A stretch of 64,000 nt of DNA. It comes from Monosiga brevicollis MX1 (taxonomy: Eukaryota; Opisthokonta; Choanoflagellata; Craspedida; Salpingoecidae). A program made the position numbers and the translations under genes. Shown here piece after piece: positions 23,202-35,798 of the stretch. A model generated the notes under the pieces. It had not been told where the DNA came from. It saw only the letters and a list, made by a program, of their open reading frames with translations, and did not search any database. Position 1 is the first letter of the stretch; the number at the start of each line of letters is the position of its first letter. The stretch is taken from contig NW_001865053.1 of assembly GCF_000002865.3 (NCBI RefSeq), positions 759,542 through 823,541 on the forward strand, in the 5' to 3' direction.

Positions 23202-26200
23202 ATGAGTGACGCCACCCGGCCGAACCGTGATGGTCCGGCTCACGCGTCATCATCAGGCTCTTCGCCGGCCGTCGGTGGCGCAAGTCCCATCCAACGTGGC
23301 TTTGTGCCGGGCTCAATACCCATGAGCAGCGTCCAACCCAATTCCAACCAGGCTAGCCCCAACATTGTCAACGCCACGGGCATGACTATGCCCGTGGGCT
23401 CTCCCACTCTTCACGGCATGATGCCTCCTCATATGGCCATGCCCGGTGTGGCTGGTGGACCTCAATCTGCCATGCTTGGTCAACGCCAACACGTCTACAC
23501 TCTAATGCATGCCCCCATGATGGGCCAAGCCATGTACCAAATGCCCTTTGCCGCACCAGCCAACTCGAGCGTCACTGCCGCTCGCGCACCACTTGCAGCC
23601 GCATCGGCAGCCGAAATCATGTACGTATGGACTTGTAGACAGCACGTGCTGCTGCTGCTGAGGCTCGACAGTAGCATATCCATTTGTCATTGAAAGCCTG
23701 CTGTCACATTCCAAACCCCGCGCTCTTGGCCCTTGTACCGGACTCAACATGTCTCTGCTCGCGATCTTGCCAGGGCGACGCCCGTGAGCGAGGAAACAGC
23801 CATCTTCCTTAAAAAGCAGATCGGCTACTACTTTAGCGCTGCCAACCTCATCAAGGTGGGAATGCATTTTTTTTTTTTTTTTTGGTAGCCATGCTGGCCT
23901 TTTTGTAAAGTTATCCGCAGGTTGCGAAAGGAAAAAAAGCAAACCCCCATTTAGAAAGAAGGCACTCACGAGCTCGGGACATCGTGCTTGTGTGCTTTCG
24001 ACCCGTTTAGGATCATTACCTAATTAGCGCCATGGTTCACCCCTCCATGCATGTGGCCATTGATACCATCGCTCGATTCCGCAACGTCCTGGTGCGTAGT
24101 CAACACCCACTGCCCCCCAGCGTCACTGCCAAATGCACGGTAAAAGCACGAGACAAAGGTGAACATAACCTGTCTGTGCACAACTTTTTCATCGCCTGAC
24201 TATCATGTCTCGATTCATGTAGGCCAAGACACGAGATGTCAAAGTGGTCACACGCGTCATGATGGATATGCCGAGTCTGAATGTTCATCCTCAGTGGTCT
24301 ATCGTCCAGCCCGTGAATCACGAACTGCTCTCCGACCCCTTGACGTTGATGGTGGATGATCATCAGCAAGCTTTGACTGCGGACGGGCTCAAAGAGATTC
24401 TGGCCAAAAAAGATCTGGTTTGCAAGCAGATTGTTTTGGATTCCAACAATATGTGGCTACTATTGTTTGAGAGTGCAGCAGTTCTTGATGAGGTAAAGCC
24501 TTATTCTGGTTTCATCGTGACAGTAGCGAAGCATACCCGGTTCTCTGAATTGTAATGCTGGCCGTCCTGATTGCCCGGGCCATTGCTTGCTGATTATTCA
24601 GGCTCGGGCTTGGTTGGATAAGGACCTGGTCTCGATCGCGCCCAGTGCCTACGTGCACCTGAATCCCATCCCCGAACAAATCAAGATCCAAACCGCCATG
24701 GTCCGCCCTGAACTGACGGTATGCAATGCCTTCTTTTTTTTTGTCGATGGCTTGTTTGTCTGCTCACCTATTCAATTGTTCAGTCTTGTGCTCGATCTCA
24801 CCGTGCAATCCCCCTCCTATTTATTCTTGCAGCAAAATATGCCTTGGACCTTCCAACCGCAAATGATGGTCCCAACCATGATGATGGGCATTGGCAACAT
24901 GCAAGACATGCGTGGCCAGGTCCCCACAACTCAAACTCACCACGGCAAAGGCCGGAACGCGGGGCGTAACAATCATCGCAAGGACTCGAAGAGACATCAA
25001 AACGGAGGTGCGTTTGGTCTTGTTGGTCAGGCCAATTTGACCATCCAACTGCTTGCTTGCAGAAAATCAATCCTGATCACGTGCACTTTGAACGGGGTTG
25101 GCTCGTCGCAGGCAATGCGCGTGGCTCAGGCAACCACACCCAGGGTGGCCTTGGCGCCACGGGCAAGGGATCAGGGTCGAGTGGGCATGGCCATCAAGGA
25201 CATCACGCTGGGAATGCTGGGCATCAGCACCAGCCAGGCCAACACGATGGTGCCCAAGGGCAACAGTCTGGTGGCGGACGTCAACACCGCAACCGTCAAG
25301 GTGGCAACCAATCGCCTCATCGAAGGAGATCACGAGACACTGGCGTTACGTTGGCGCCCGGCAATGTGCCACATGGTGTCGAGGCCGGGGTCCCGCCACC
25401 TGGCCCCCCGCGAATGTCCGAGGTGTGTGGGGCAAATGCAAGCTGTCTGCGTCGAAGAAGTTGCGGCGGAGCGGGCGCGTCAAGACTGTATTTTGAACGC
25501 CGTCAAGCTGACCTTGTCATCGCTTGGAATGTGTGCTTTGTAGGCTGATGCATTTCCCCCCTTATCTGCCCAAAAACATGTTCCCGCCAACCCCCCGACT
25601 GCGCCTGTGACGGCCTATAGCGTATGTGTTCAAAAAAAACCCCCCCCCCCGACAGGCGCCTTGTCCATTGTCTGGAAGCTGCCCGATCCCAATGTCGTCA
25701 CGTTTCTTTTGTTTCGCGGGTGGCTTTTTCTTTGACTCATTCTTTTTTGCTTCTGCGACTTTGCCGCCCATATGCCTGCTTTACAGTTGGCATCTGTTGT
25801 GCGTGGTGGCTCAGGACCTTCGGTATGTGAGGTGTTGTCTTGAGGCTACTGCACGCTGCGGGTTGACAACATGATTCCCGTTTTGAACTTGTAGTTTGTG
25901 GTCATTGCAAACAATATTTCTGGTTGTTGGCATTGGGGATTGCACCGCTTACTTGTGACTCATACTCGGCTTGTGGTGGGATATGCAGTCACCCAACCGT
26001 CCGGCAGCTTCTAGTGCGTCTCGGGGACGCGCTGCTGCAGTCCAGCCCATCTCGCGCAGTAGTAGCACGGATAGCAGCATGACGGATGATACACACCATG
26101 TGACCGCGGCACCCTCGGCTCCGCGTCCCAAGCCTGTTGCCAAGTTTTCTCCGACCACTTCGACGACCCCTGCCACCAAGCCATCTGGAAAGGGTATGTG

Positions 26201-26559
26201 ACAGCCAACCGCACTTTGATGGCACGCTTGAGCTCGCCCTCTCAGCCTTGTGCTGTGGGTCAGCTGACTGATCGTGTGTCGGTACAGGCTCCGGCTCTGC
26301 TAGGTCGGCGGGCACGGCATCGGGTACGCAGGCCTCGAGGAAAGCCTCGGGTAACGAATGGACCACGGTTGCTGGGCGCCGACCTGAAAAGAAGCACGGC
26401 CATCGCGGGCGGCACCATGGCGGCCGTCACGACACCGTGCCAGCTCCCCGCCGTTCGGAGGAGAGCCAGTCTGACCCGACTACGCCTGTTCCGGTGGACA
26501 ACACACAGCGGGCCGTCCCGTCCTTTGCTCGCATTGCGGCTCACTCAAGCAAGTCGTGA
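23202..26559 (+). CDS. LARP4-like La-module RNA-binding protein
   Basis: Expected to bind mRNA poly(A) or 3' regions. The N-terminal 140 residues are low complexity (Pro/Met/Ser/Gln). The La motif spans about 23774-24090 (FLKKQIGYYFSAANLIKDH and YLISAM) and continues through an exon encoding AKTRDVKVVTRVM. An RRM-like part follows, including LTADGLKEILAKKDL (about 24375-24420) and MWLLLFESAAVLDE, then ARAWLDKDLVSI. The layout matches LARP4 (La motif with DxYLISQM, then RRM) better than LARP1, which has a DM15 tail absent here. The C-terminal half is Gly/His/Arg/Gln-rich (about 24950-25430), a short exon encodes ADAFPPLSAQ (25543 on), and the last exon (26286-26559) carries NEWTTVAGRRPEKKHGHRGR. 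At least eight introns. The stop TGA is at 26557. Confidence 0.85.
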
Positions 26560-27455
<896 letters not shown>

Positions 27456-30202
27456 ATGAGGAGGGCAAACATGAGGCCCGACGCGGTGGGGTCTCCGAGG
27501 CGAAGAGGGCGCGCAGTCATGACGGTGGCCACGTTCTTTGGTCCCGTTTGGCTGAGTGTCGTGTTGTGCACGACACTGACGGGGTCAACAGCCAGCGAGA
27601 CCGTGTCTGCGTGCGGATTTTCTCTCGACAACCGCTCTTGCTGCTCTTTCAGTGGGACCAGCGATGGCCAGCGCTGCATCTGCGACGGAAACGGTGCATA
27701 CGGTGATCCATGCGGGGATTTTTGCGAGCATCGCCTGGATGCCTGTGGCAGGTGCGGTGGTGACGGCCGCAGCTGCTGCTCTGAACCCAGTCACGTCTTC
27801 CGGACCGACCTGGGCAAGTGCGGCATTCCTATGGAAACGCTTGTCCTTCGAGAAATGCCTGCGCGCCCGGATGGCTTTCCCATGCTCGTCACAGCCATCA
27901 CCCACCCTTGGACGAATAACGACTTTGCGAATGCGCCCCAAGGATTTCATGCCTTCCCTGGTGGGTTTGTTCTTTGCGCGTTCAGCGCAACGCCGCCAGG
28001 GCCCTCTTCCGGTTGATGCATGCTCACCTGCCTCAGTGTAAGGTTGTGCAGCGCTAGCTCATCCGCTTTCTCGTCGCTCGTGTCCCCGGCGCTCTGATAG
28101 GGCCCACGTTGCGATTTCGACGAGGCGATGAGGTGGAGATTCGAATTGAGAACAGACTTAGTGAGCGCGTGAGTGGTCTGCACTGGCACGGAATCCACCA
28201 GCGCTTTAATGCATGGGTGGATGGCGCCATTGAAATTACCGACTGCGGTATTGCCGCGGGGCATGATGCTCGCATTCGGATCCGGCTCAACCAAACAGGC
28301 ACCTACTGGTATCACAGCCACGTGGGCGCGCAGTATTCGGAGGGTGCATACGGCGCGCTTGTTATCGACCCGCCCCTTGGGGAATTGGACTCAATTGCAA
28401 CTCGCTTTCCCTATGAGCAAGATTATGTCCTCATGCTAGCCGAGTGGTTCCATGACCCCGGCGTCGAGCTTGGTCGACGCCTACGAAGCCCGTGGCAGGC
28501 TTTTCCTGGCTTTCGACCTGCCTATCCCTGGCCTCCCGTTAGTGTCTTGCTCAATGGCAAGGGCCGGTTCAACTGCTCGCGCATCGACCAGTGTCCGTCC
28601 GTTGGCGGGAGCACGACTCCAGACCTCGATGGCATGTGTACCTACCTTCGGACACCCTTGTGGGGCGACACATGCGTCTCGGAGCAGCTAACGACGGAAG
28701 CTGATCAGTGGCACTGTCGACCAGGCACATGGACCCGGTTTCGTGTGGTGGGGGCAGCAGCCAATCTTCCATTACGAATCTGGATCGATGGCCACCCGCT
28801 CCTGGTCGTGGCCCGCGACGGTGTGGATGTACAACCTTTCTGGGTCAACCAGTTGACAGTGCCGGTGGGGCAGCGTGTCGACGTCTTGATCCACTGCAAC
28901 CAAACCGCCCCAGATTTTACCGCCAACGGGTTCTTTATCTTCGCCAGCATCAATCAAGCCTTTTTCCCGAAGCCCGAGAAAGGTCGGGCCCTGTATCGAG
29001 AGCTCTATACGTATGGGTATCTGCGTTACTCAAACTTAACCTCCAATGACCTCCGCTACAACAACCTGAGTCACCTCGAGCTTGCCCCGCCCCTCCTCGA
29101 CCCGCGAGGCCCTCATCCGACCATAGACCTTGCTGATGACGATGAGCGCTGTGACGATAATGATGTGCTGCAAGAATATGACATGCGACCGCTGGAGGGC
29201 AGCAAGGACGGCCCTGAAGGCAAGAATGGTCAAGTCTACACGGATGGCAATATCAGTCCACAAGCTCCGCCAGCTACCCGGCGCATTGTGCTGCGTTCTG
29301 CAGTGTTATGGGACGAGCAGCGGGGCAGTCCAACGGAGTGGTGGGTTACCGATAATCGCTCTTTTGTGGCACCGCCACGGCCCTTGCTTCACCAACGCGT
29401 TTTTGATGACGCCCGCGAGCTAACAGTGCTGCCAACACGCGAGCCAGCGGCTACCAGTCACGGACTACGCCGTGAGACCTACGTCCTTGATCTCGACCTT
29501 GGCGAGGTGGTAGAGTTTGTCATCGTGAGCTACAGCGGGCAGCAGCACCCGTGGCATGTGCACGGGCATCGTGTCTGGATGCTGGGTGCAGATCGCGTCG
29601 CGCCCGCCCACTCAGATGGAGGCCCAAAGGTCTTTGCCGACCTTGATGCTTTCGAGTATGATGGGCACTTTGGACAGCTCAACGCGACTACTTCCGCGCT
29701 GCCGGGGGACTCGTGGACCATTCCCGAGTACGGGTATATGGTGTTTCGCATGCGCGCCGACAATCCTGGTCCATGGCTCCTTCATTGCCATGTGAGCTGG
29801 CACATGCTGACTGGGATGGCCCTGGTTCTGGACGTGGGTGCACGTCAGAGCTACCGCGGGCTTTTGCCCCCCCCTTTAGCCAGCGACCAAAATCTGTGCA
29901 ACTACCAGGGCCGAGCTCCGCACACTGTCATGACCAGCACGACCACGACTGGTCACACCTCGGTGCCATCTAGTCCCGCTGCTTCCGACGCTGGTGTTGT
30001 AGACTCTTTAACCCAGCGCTCAGGTCTGAGCGCCACGACCATTGGCAGTATCAGCATTCTTGTGCTGACTGCGGTGGGAATCGGTGGGGCGCTGGTCATG
30101 CGCTACTGGGCTCGGCGTCCACCCGCCACGCGCTACTCCAGAGTTCGGGCCGAGCCCACCTCGGCAGAGCCGAGTCGGGCTTCCTCCGTTTCACGTTTGT
30201 AG
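27456..30202 (+). CDS. multicopper oxidase, laccase-like, membrane-anchored
   Basis: Copper enzyme expected to oxidise phenols, metals or ascorbate-like donors at the cell surface with reduction of oxygen. One intron (27961-28100), located by phase: FPG joins PTLRFRRGD, the conserved start of cupredoxin domain 1. This gives 868 residues. Signal-peptide core TFFGPVWLSVVLCTTLTG. A Cys-rich module of about 55 residues follows, ending DACGRCGGDGRSCC, before the oxidase domains. All four copper motifs are present: HWHG (about residue 196), WYHSH, HPWHVHGH and HCHVSWHMLTGM, including the type 1 His-Cys-His and axial Met. The C-terminus has a transmembrane segment (ISILVLTAVGIGGALVM) and a short basic tail, so it is a type I membrane protein. 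The start could also be ATG 27471 or 27522. Codon usage looks like its neighbours. Confidence 0.9.
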
Positions 30203-30855
30203 TTCCCTAGCTTTTTGTCGTATTTTGAAAGTGTTACAGTTGTCAATAATATGATAGACTCTTATCTCCTCCTTTTTTGACAGTCGCCATTCAGCTCGGG
30301 TGCACACGTGCGCCAATAGCGGGGTAATTGATTTCCTAGCTGTTGGACTTTGATCGCGCGTTCGGAAGAAGTCTCGTCCAATTTTGACTCGATTGAGCGC
30401 GCCGTGTAGCGTTAGTGATGTTGATCAACGAGGGCACAAAAAGCACACTCAATTCCGAGACCGTGCAAAGGCGGGTACCAGCCTTGACAGCACCAGACCA
30501 GGGCACGCACGAATGCCCCAAATTGGATAAGCATAGAGAACCGCACATTAGCAAGACAGCGACGGCACTTGAAGCACGTTTGACAGACACCCAGCAACTG
30601 GTGACGAATGCCGAGCCGATGTCAAAAGACTCATCCTCGCCACCTCCGGTTCATGTACTTGCTTTGAGATCGACCATTTGGCGAAACCAGCGCGGTCATT
30701 CAAAAAATGACGTTCAAACACGATAACATGTACACACACGGTCGTGCTCTCTTGCACGCAAAGAGATCAAGACAGGGAAGTAAAACACAACAAAGCTTTT
30801 CCCAAAGACAAACTACCACTGTGAAAAATCTCGTTTATCCAAGGACGCAGGAGTC
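30203..30855. other. convergent spacer between oxidase and DDE gene
   Basis: About 650 bp of 3' flanks for two genes facing each other. No coding sequence, RNA gene or terminal repeat was recognised. Confidence 0.6.
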
Positions 30856-32820
30856 TTACATGTCTTCCTGATCATCATTGGCTTCACCGCCGTCATCTTC
30901 GTCGTCGTCGTCGTCGTGGTCGCTCGCTTCGTCTTCCTCATCAAGGTCTTCGTACGCCTCTTCGCCGTCGCGTGCGGTGCGGAGATCTTCTTCAGCGTCG
31001 ATTTGACGTTCGCGGTCCAGCATGGCTTGGGCCACAGCAATGGTCTTGTCAATGGCCTCGGCAACGTATTTGGACTCGACAGCACTAAGCGCGTGTTCCA
31101 GGCGCTCACGCACTTCAACAAAAGTGGTGTCTGTGCGATGCTGAAGTCCAACCTCGCGCTTGACGGCCGTCCAGATCATTTCCATGGGTTGCAGTTCCGA
31201 ATAGTGCGGTGGCGTGAAGAGGACTTGATGGCCGGCCTGCTCGGCCATCATAACGGCTACAGGTTTGCCGTCCTCGTGTAGGGCATCTTGCAAGTGGCGC
31301 CAAAGCATGTCCTTTGTTAGGGTGTCACCACAGGGCAAGCCACGCGCTTCGCAGGCGCGCTGGAGGTCAGCCTTGGGCCAGGTGCGTTTGGGCTCGTTCA
31401 TCGGGCGGGCCTTGTGATAGGGCGTTTCATCCATGACAATGACGGCGTTGGTGATGCAACGGCGTTGGAGTGAGTCAAGCAGTTTGCCCATCCACTGGGA
31501 GAAGTAGGCTCCGGAGAAGGCGCGGTGGAAGTCGACGGGACTGTTATCCTCGAAAATTTCAACGGTGTCGCGAAGCAGCTGGGCATGTTCAGCGTCGACT
31601 TCCATGCCTGATGGGCCAGGCTGACCGGAGATGACGGCAGCGCTGAAGCATAGGCGATGACCACGGCCCAGGAAGTGGTGATGAATACAGTTCTCACTGA
31701 CAAAGACGAAGCGGCGACTGCCGGGCGCAACCTGAGGCGAGGGGCCAGGGGCCATGGCCGGAGGAGCGGCACTGGCCTCTGGCGCGGGGGCGACGGGGGC
31801 CTGGGCGATGGGGGGCTGAGCGATTCCTTCTTGGGTCGGCTCTGGCGGGGCGACGGGGGCCAAATGGAGGTAGGACTGCAGTTTTTCAAGAAAGACGCTG
31901 CGTTTGCGGAGGACATCATCACGTTCGCGGTACATGGGCTTGCCAGCACGCTTGCAGCGGCGAAAGCCCAGGGCTTTGATAAAGAGCTGGACAACGCGGA
32001 GGGTGGAGCGGGCGGCACGATCGCTGGCCACGGCTTCAGGCTGCAAGACCTTTTGTTGGACAAGAAAGGCGACGACGTCCTTGGCGACGGTGCGCTCACG
32101 GGCATTGGTGCGTTCATTGAGCCAATCCCTGAGCAGGAAGCGGAGGGATTTTGTGTGGGGGACCTTGGTATGTTTGACGCCACGTGGGCCTTGATTGGGG
32201 GCGGGGCTCACGGTACCGCGGTCGATAAACTCACGCCACACCTGGACACATAGGTTGCTTGAGCGATGCAGCATGCTGGCTACGTCGGCAGCAAACTTGC
32301 GCTTTTGGCGACGTGTGCTACCACCACTGGCCTTTTGAGTCTTGAAGGCTTCATGGCGGAGGTGGGCTTGGAGTAGGACCATATCAAGGCGCTCCTCGGT
32401 CGTCAGGACACGGGGTCGCTGCTTGCGGACGCGGGTGACCAGATCCCGATACTCAAGGTCACTGAGGAGGTCGCGAGTGCGAAGAGGGCGCTTGGCAGGG
32501 GGTTCTCCCGTGCCCTCGGCTGCACTGGGATGGCCGACGTTAGGGACGTGGGCCGCGGGTGGGTGAGCCGCCGCATTGGGAGCAAGTGGCAGTTGGGAAC
32601 GGGAAGGGGCAAGTTCCGGAAGTTCGGCGACGTTGGGCACAGCAGCGGGTTGTTCTGCGGCGGTATCGGCCGAGTTGGTCGTTGTTGCCAGTGGGGGAGC
32701 TGGGGGAGGGGCGGAGGCACTGACGGCGACGGCGTTGGTCGTGGAGGTCGTGGAGGGGACGACCGTTACGGTGGTGTCATCATCACCCACCACGGGCGGA
32801 GGCATGGGCACACTAGCCAT
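30856..32820 (-). CDS. IS630/Tc1-like DDE transposase-derived protein, single exon
   Basis: Uninterrupted 654-codon gene from ATG 32820. The N-terminal 120 residues are Pro/Ala/Thr-rich and probably disordered. A helix-turn-helix region follows (TRRQKRKFAADVASMLHRSS, then VCVQVWREF in pattern) with a second HTH-like block ending FIKALGFRRCKRAGKP. A DDE_3-type RNase H core comes next: FVFVSENCIHHHFLGRGHR, VIVMDETPYHKARP and PPHYSELQPMEMIWTAVKRE. In active relatives the first motif reads FLDET(Y)VH and the second MDNAPYH; here the first Asp position holds Ser, while the second Asp and the final Glu remain. The tail is a long Asp/Glu run. I found no flanking inverted repeats. A domesticated or decaying transposase both fit; an intact frame and added host-like tails favour domestication. 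Confidence 0.8.
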   Translation of the reverse strand: MASVPMPPPVVGDDDTTVTVVPSTTSTTNAVAVSASAPPPAPPLATTTNSADTAAEQPAAVPNVAELPELAPSRSQLPLAPNAAAHPPAAHVPNVGHPSAAEGTGEPPAKRPLRTRDLLSDLEYRDLVTRVRKQRPRVLTTEERLDMVLLQAHLRHEAFKTQKASGGSTRRQKRKFAADVASMLHRSSNLCVQVWREFIDRGTVSPAPNQGPRGVKHTKVPHTKSLRFLLRDWLNERTNARERTVAKDVVAFLVQQKVLQPEAVASDRAARSTLRVVQLFIKALGFRRCKRAGKPMYRERDDVLRKRSVFLEKLQSYLHLAPVAPPEPTQEGIAQPPIAQAPVAPAPEASAAPPAMAPGPSPQVAPGSRRFVFVSENCIHHHFLGRGHRLCFSAAVISGQPGPSGMEVDAEHAQLLRDTVEIFEDNSPVDFHRAFSGAYFSQWMGKLLDSLQRRCITNAVIVMDETPYHKARPMNEPKRTWPKADLQRACEARGLPCGDTLTKDMLWRHLQDALHEDGKPVAVMMAEQAGHQVLFTPPHYSELQPMEMIWTAVKREVGLQHRTDTTFVEVRERLEHALSAVESKYVAEAIDKTIAVAQAMLDRERQIDAEEDLRTARDGEEAYEDLDEEDEASDHDDDDDEDDGGEANDDQEDM

Positions 32821-34158
32821 GGCGGACGTTCTCTGATGGTGTGCGCCTGGCACAGCTGCCAGCGATCAACATGACGTGACATGGAGAGGGATAGCCAGCG
32901 GTCCACGGGGCGGCGTGAGTGGACTCGAGTGGTGCGTGCGTGCGTGTGTGTGAGTGCGTGTGTGTGGGCAGCGAGGCGCAAGATGGGACGAACCGTTTGA
33001 CAGCGACGACCAAGCAATGCCTTGCTGAGTGAGCAATCCCAAAGACGTTGAGGGCGCGCACCCCCCAAAGGTGAGGCAATGTGAGGCTTACACGATCATC
33101 AAAGGCCACAGCCACACCCGCCACAAAGGGGTCTGGTCCTGGTCCTGGATGTTTTTCTTTTTTTTTTTTCTTCCGCAGACAGCATCAGACGCCGTAAAAG
33201 CGCGCCACAGATAGACGACGGAGAGATGAGAGAGATGAGAGAGATGAGAGAGATGAAGACAGATGAGAGAAAGAGAGCGTTAGAGATGAGAGAGATGAGA
33301 GAGAGAGCGTGAGATGAGAGAGAGAGCGTTAGAGATGAGAGAGATGAGAGAGAGCGTTGGAGATGAGATTTGAGAGGGTAGAGATTTATAGAGAGATGAG
33401 TGAGAGAGATGAGAGATGAGAGAGAAGAGGAAGAGAGAGGTGTGAGAGAGCTTTGTAACGGCTGTTGTTCACTTTGAGAAGGCGAAAGGAGCGAGCGGGT
33501 TCAAATTTATCTGACAAATACCCGACCAAGTGTTGAATTCTGTATTGTTCAAGCACAATTTCAACCCGAAATCTGATTGCCAATTCTTGCCATCTTCATC
33601 TTGTCACAACAGCTGTTGAGGCCATGTACCCCAGGTGCAATTGTCATCATGGACATCATGCAACTGCGGACATGGTTGACCAGGCGCCGAAGGGTGATGT
33701 TGATGATGTTGATGGTGGTGGTGGTGGTGGTGGCGCCAGGGTACTACCACAAGGAGCACGGGCCCGGTTGCCTGTGGTCGTATGCAAGGGGGACTGGTGC
33801 AATCCATCCTCTGATGGCTGATGGCCGGCGGTCGGGCATGCGTGACTGGGTGGAAGAAGGACGTTGAGGGGAGCATGTATCCGGATGTATGATGCAGTGG
33901 TGGGCAGTTCATGCCAATGATCGTTTCCACCCGTGTCATCGCGCGCCATCAACTCCACCGAAAGTGTGCATGTACCTGTGCCAGACAGACATTGCAAACC
34001 TCCCACCGCCAGCACACAAAGTCGCTCGGCTCAAATGCTTCCCAGCCTCGTGTTGGAATCATTTTTCTCCCAGACCCTCCTCTGGCTCAGACGACACGAG
34101 ACAATCTTGTTACTGATAGTCTTCCGCTTGAAATACACCTGCTGCCCTTCCATCAATC
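32821..34158. other. divergent spacer between DDE gene and MDR gene
   Basis: About 1.3 kb with both promoters. It holds GTGCGTGCGTGTGTGTG-type repeats (about 32935-32970), a T run (33153-33170), a GAGATGAGA minisatellite (33221-33440) and a GGTGGTGATGTTG-type stretch (33693-33735). No gene recognised; frames crossing the GGT repeats look spurious. Confidence 0.65.
33221..33440. repeat. GAGATGAGA minisatellite
   Basis: Degenerate tandem units of AGAGATGAG and AGAGCGTT for about 220 bp, about 400 bp from the DDE gene start and 720 bp from the MDR start. Confidence 0.85.
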
Positions 34159-35798
34159 ATGGCGCACGAACATCCCACCATGAAGATGGCTGCCGTCATC
34201 TACGAAGAAGCCGGCGATGCCAGTGTGCTGCATGTAAGCGTCCCGATTCTCTGGCACTCACCGTCTCACTGGACGCTGCCTCACCCCCTTGCTCTTCTAC
34301 CCCCTGCTTTCTTCTCATCCCTTGCGATGCTCCTTCCTGCTCCCAGTACACCAAAGCCTTCCCCCGACCTCAAGCCAGTCGCGACCATGTTCTGATTCGC
34401 ACCATCGCCAGCAGCGTCAACCCTGTCGATGTCAAGCTGCGCAAGCACCCCGTTGCGTCTTTTTTAAGACCCTTGCCAAAGGTTCACGGTTCGTAGCCAT
34501 CGTGCTCGGAGAACCCCTGGTTATGCTCGCACAAACGCACACCCTGCTCGCGGCAGCTGAGGTGCTCACTCTTCATGCTTCCGTTCCACCGCTGCAACAC
34601 TCTAGGATCGGACGTGGCAGGCACCGTGATTGAGGCACCTGCGGACAGCGGGTTTCGCGTTGGCGATCCCGTCTATGCCATGATGCCTCATGTGGGCTCA
34701 AAGTGGGGATCCACAGCCGAGTTTGCCAGCATTCCCAAGGAACTTGTGGCTGGCGCCCCCACCCGCATCCCCATTGCCCACGCTGCCACCATCCCTCTGA
34801 TTGGCACAACTGTTCTTCAAGCCCTGGCCCCCGTCATCAAGGACTGGGACGGCAAGACCGAGGGCAAAAAGGTATAAAGACCTTGTCGATCTTACTCTTG
34901 AGCGCCGCCTTGCAGAGCCAGCAGTTTAAATTTTGTTGCCACAGTTGTTCGAGTCTTGCTCTTCTTGACATGCCTCTTGCTAACATGAATATTTGCTCCT
35001 CTTCTCCGGTTGTCCAGATCTTGATCCACGCAGGCACCGGCGGCGTCGGAAGTTTTGCGATTCAGTACTGCAAAAACGTCCTGAGCATGTACGTGGCCGT
35101 CACCTGTAGTGAGAGCAGCGCGGCGCTGGCTCGCGAGCTCGGCGCCGACACGGTCGTTGATTACAAGGTTCGAACCAGCTCGTCTTTGCGCCGCACTCCG
35201 TGCACCTGTGTGATGTTGACAAACCCCGCTTCCCCATATCGACTCATCGGCGCATGGTGACACCGGGTTGTGCGTGTAGCACCAACGCTTTGAAGACGTC
35301 ATCCACGACTTTGATTGCGTTTTGGATCCTATGGCATTTGAATATGAAGAGCGAACCCTTCGATCTGGTGTTTTGGCCAAGGGCGCTCACTACATTCATA
35401 TTGCCAGCAGTCCCCTGGACATGGAGCCGGGCGACGCTGGAACTGATCACCTTCACATGGCCATCCCAGAAGCCCGCCCGAGCCACCTCGTGGCGCTGAG
35501 CTTTCGCAAGTTCAAAAGCCTCTTTGCCAACTACAAGTATCACACTGTCTTTGTCAAGCCCAATGGCGATGCGTTGCGTCAGATCACCGAGTGGATCAAT
35601 GACGGGCGCATTAAGCCGCTCATTGATAAGGAGTTTTCCTGGAAAGAGGTGGATCAAGCTCATGACTACCTTGCCAAGGGCCACGTGCACGGCAAGCTAA
35701 TCATCAACCATGTTGACGATGTGGAGGATACACTCAATGGGCTACAAAGCTACTCTCTTGCCGACCGTGAACTGCAGGACAGTGGTAACCAAAACTAA
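34159..35798 (+). CDS. MDR-family quinone oxidoreductase-like enzyme
   Basis: Medium-chain dehydrogenase/reductase expected to reduce quinones or enones with NADPH. Five exons fit exactly: 34159-34233, 34347-34488, 34606-34871, 35018-35167 and 35280-35798, giving 1152 nt (383 residues). N-terminal GroES-like part: VLIRTIASSVNPVDVKLR and HGSDVAGTVIEAP, then FRVGDPVYAM. The Rossmann fold has ILIHAGTGGVGSFAIQ, the AGxGGVG dinucleotide motif. The C-terminal part has GRIKPLIDKEFSWKEVDQAH and AKGHVHGKLIIN. No zinc-ligand Cys cluster is visible, matching the zinc-free quinone oxidoreductase/RTN4IP1-like subgroup. There is no clear targeting signal. It converges with GUF1. Confidence 0.92.

Noticed and set aside
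30203-33220. Search for terminal inverted repeats around the DDE transposase-like gene
   Set aside because: No convincing inverted repeat pair or TA duplication could be found by eye, so no element boundaries are claimed.
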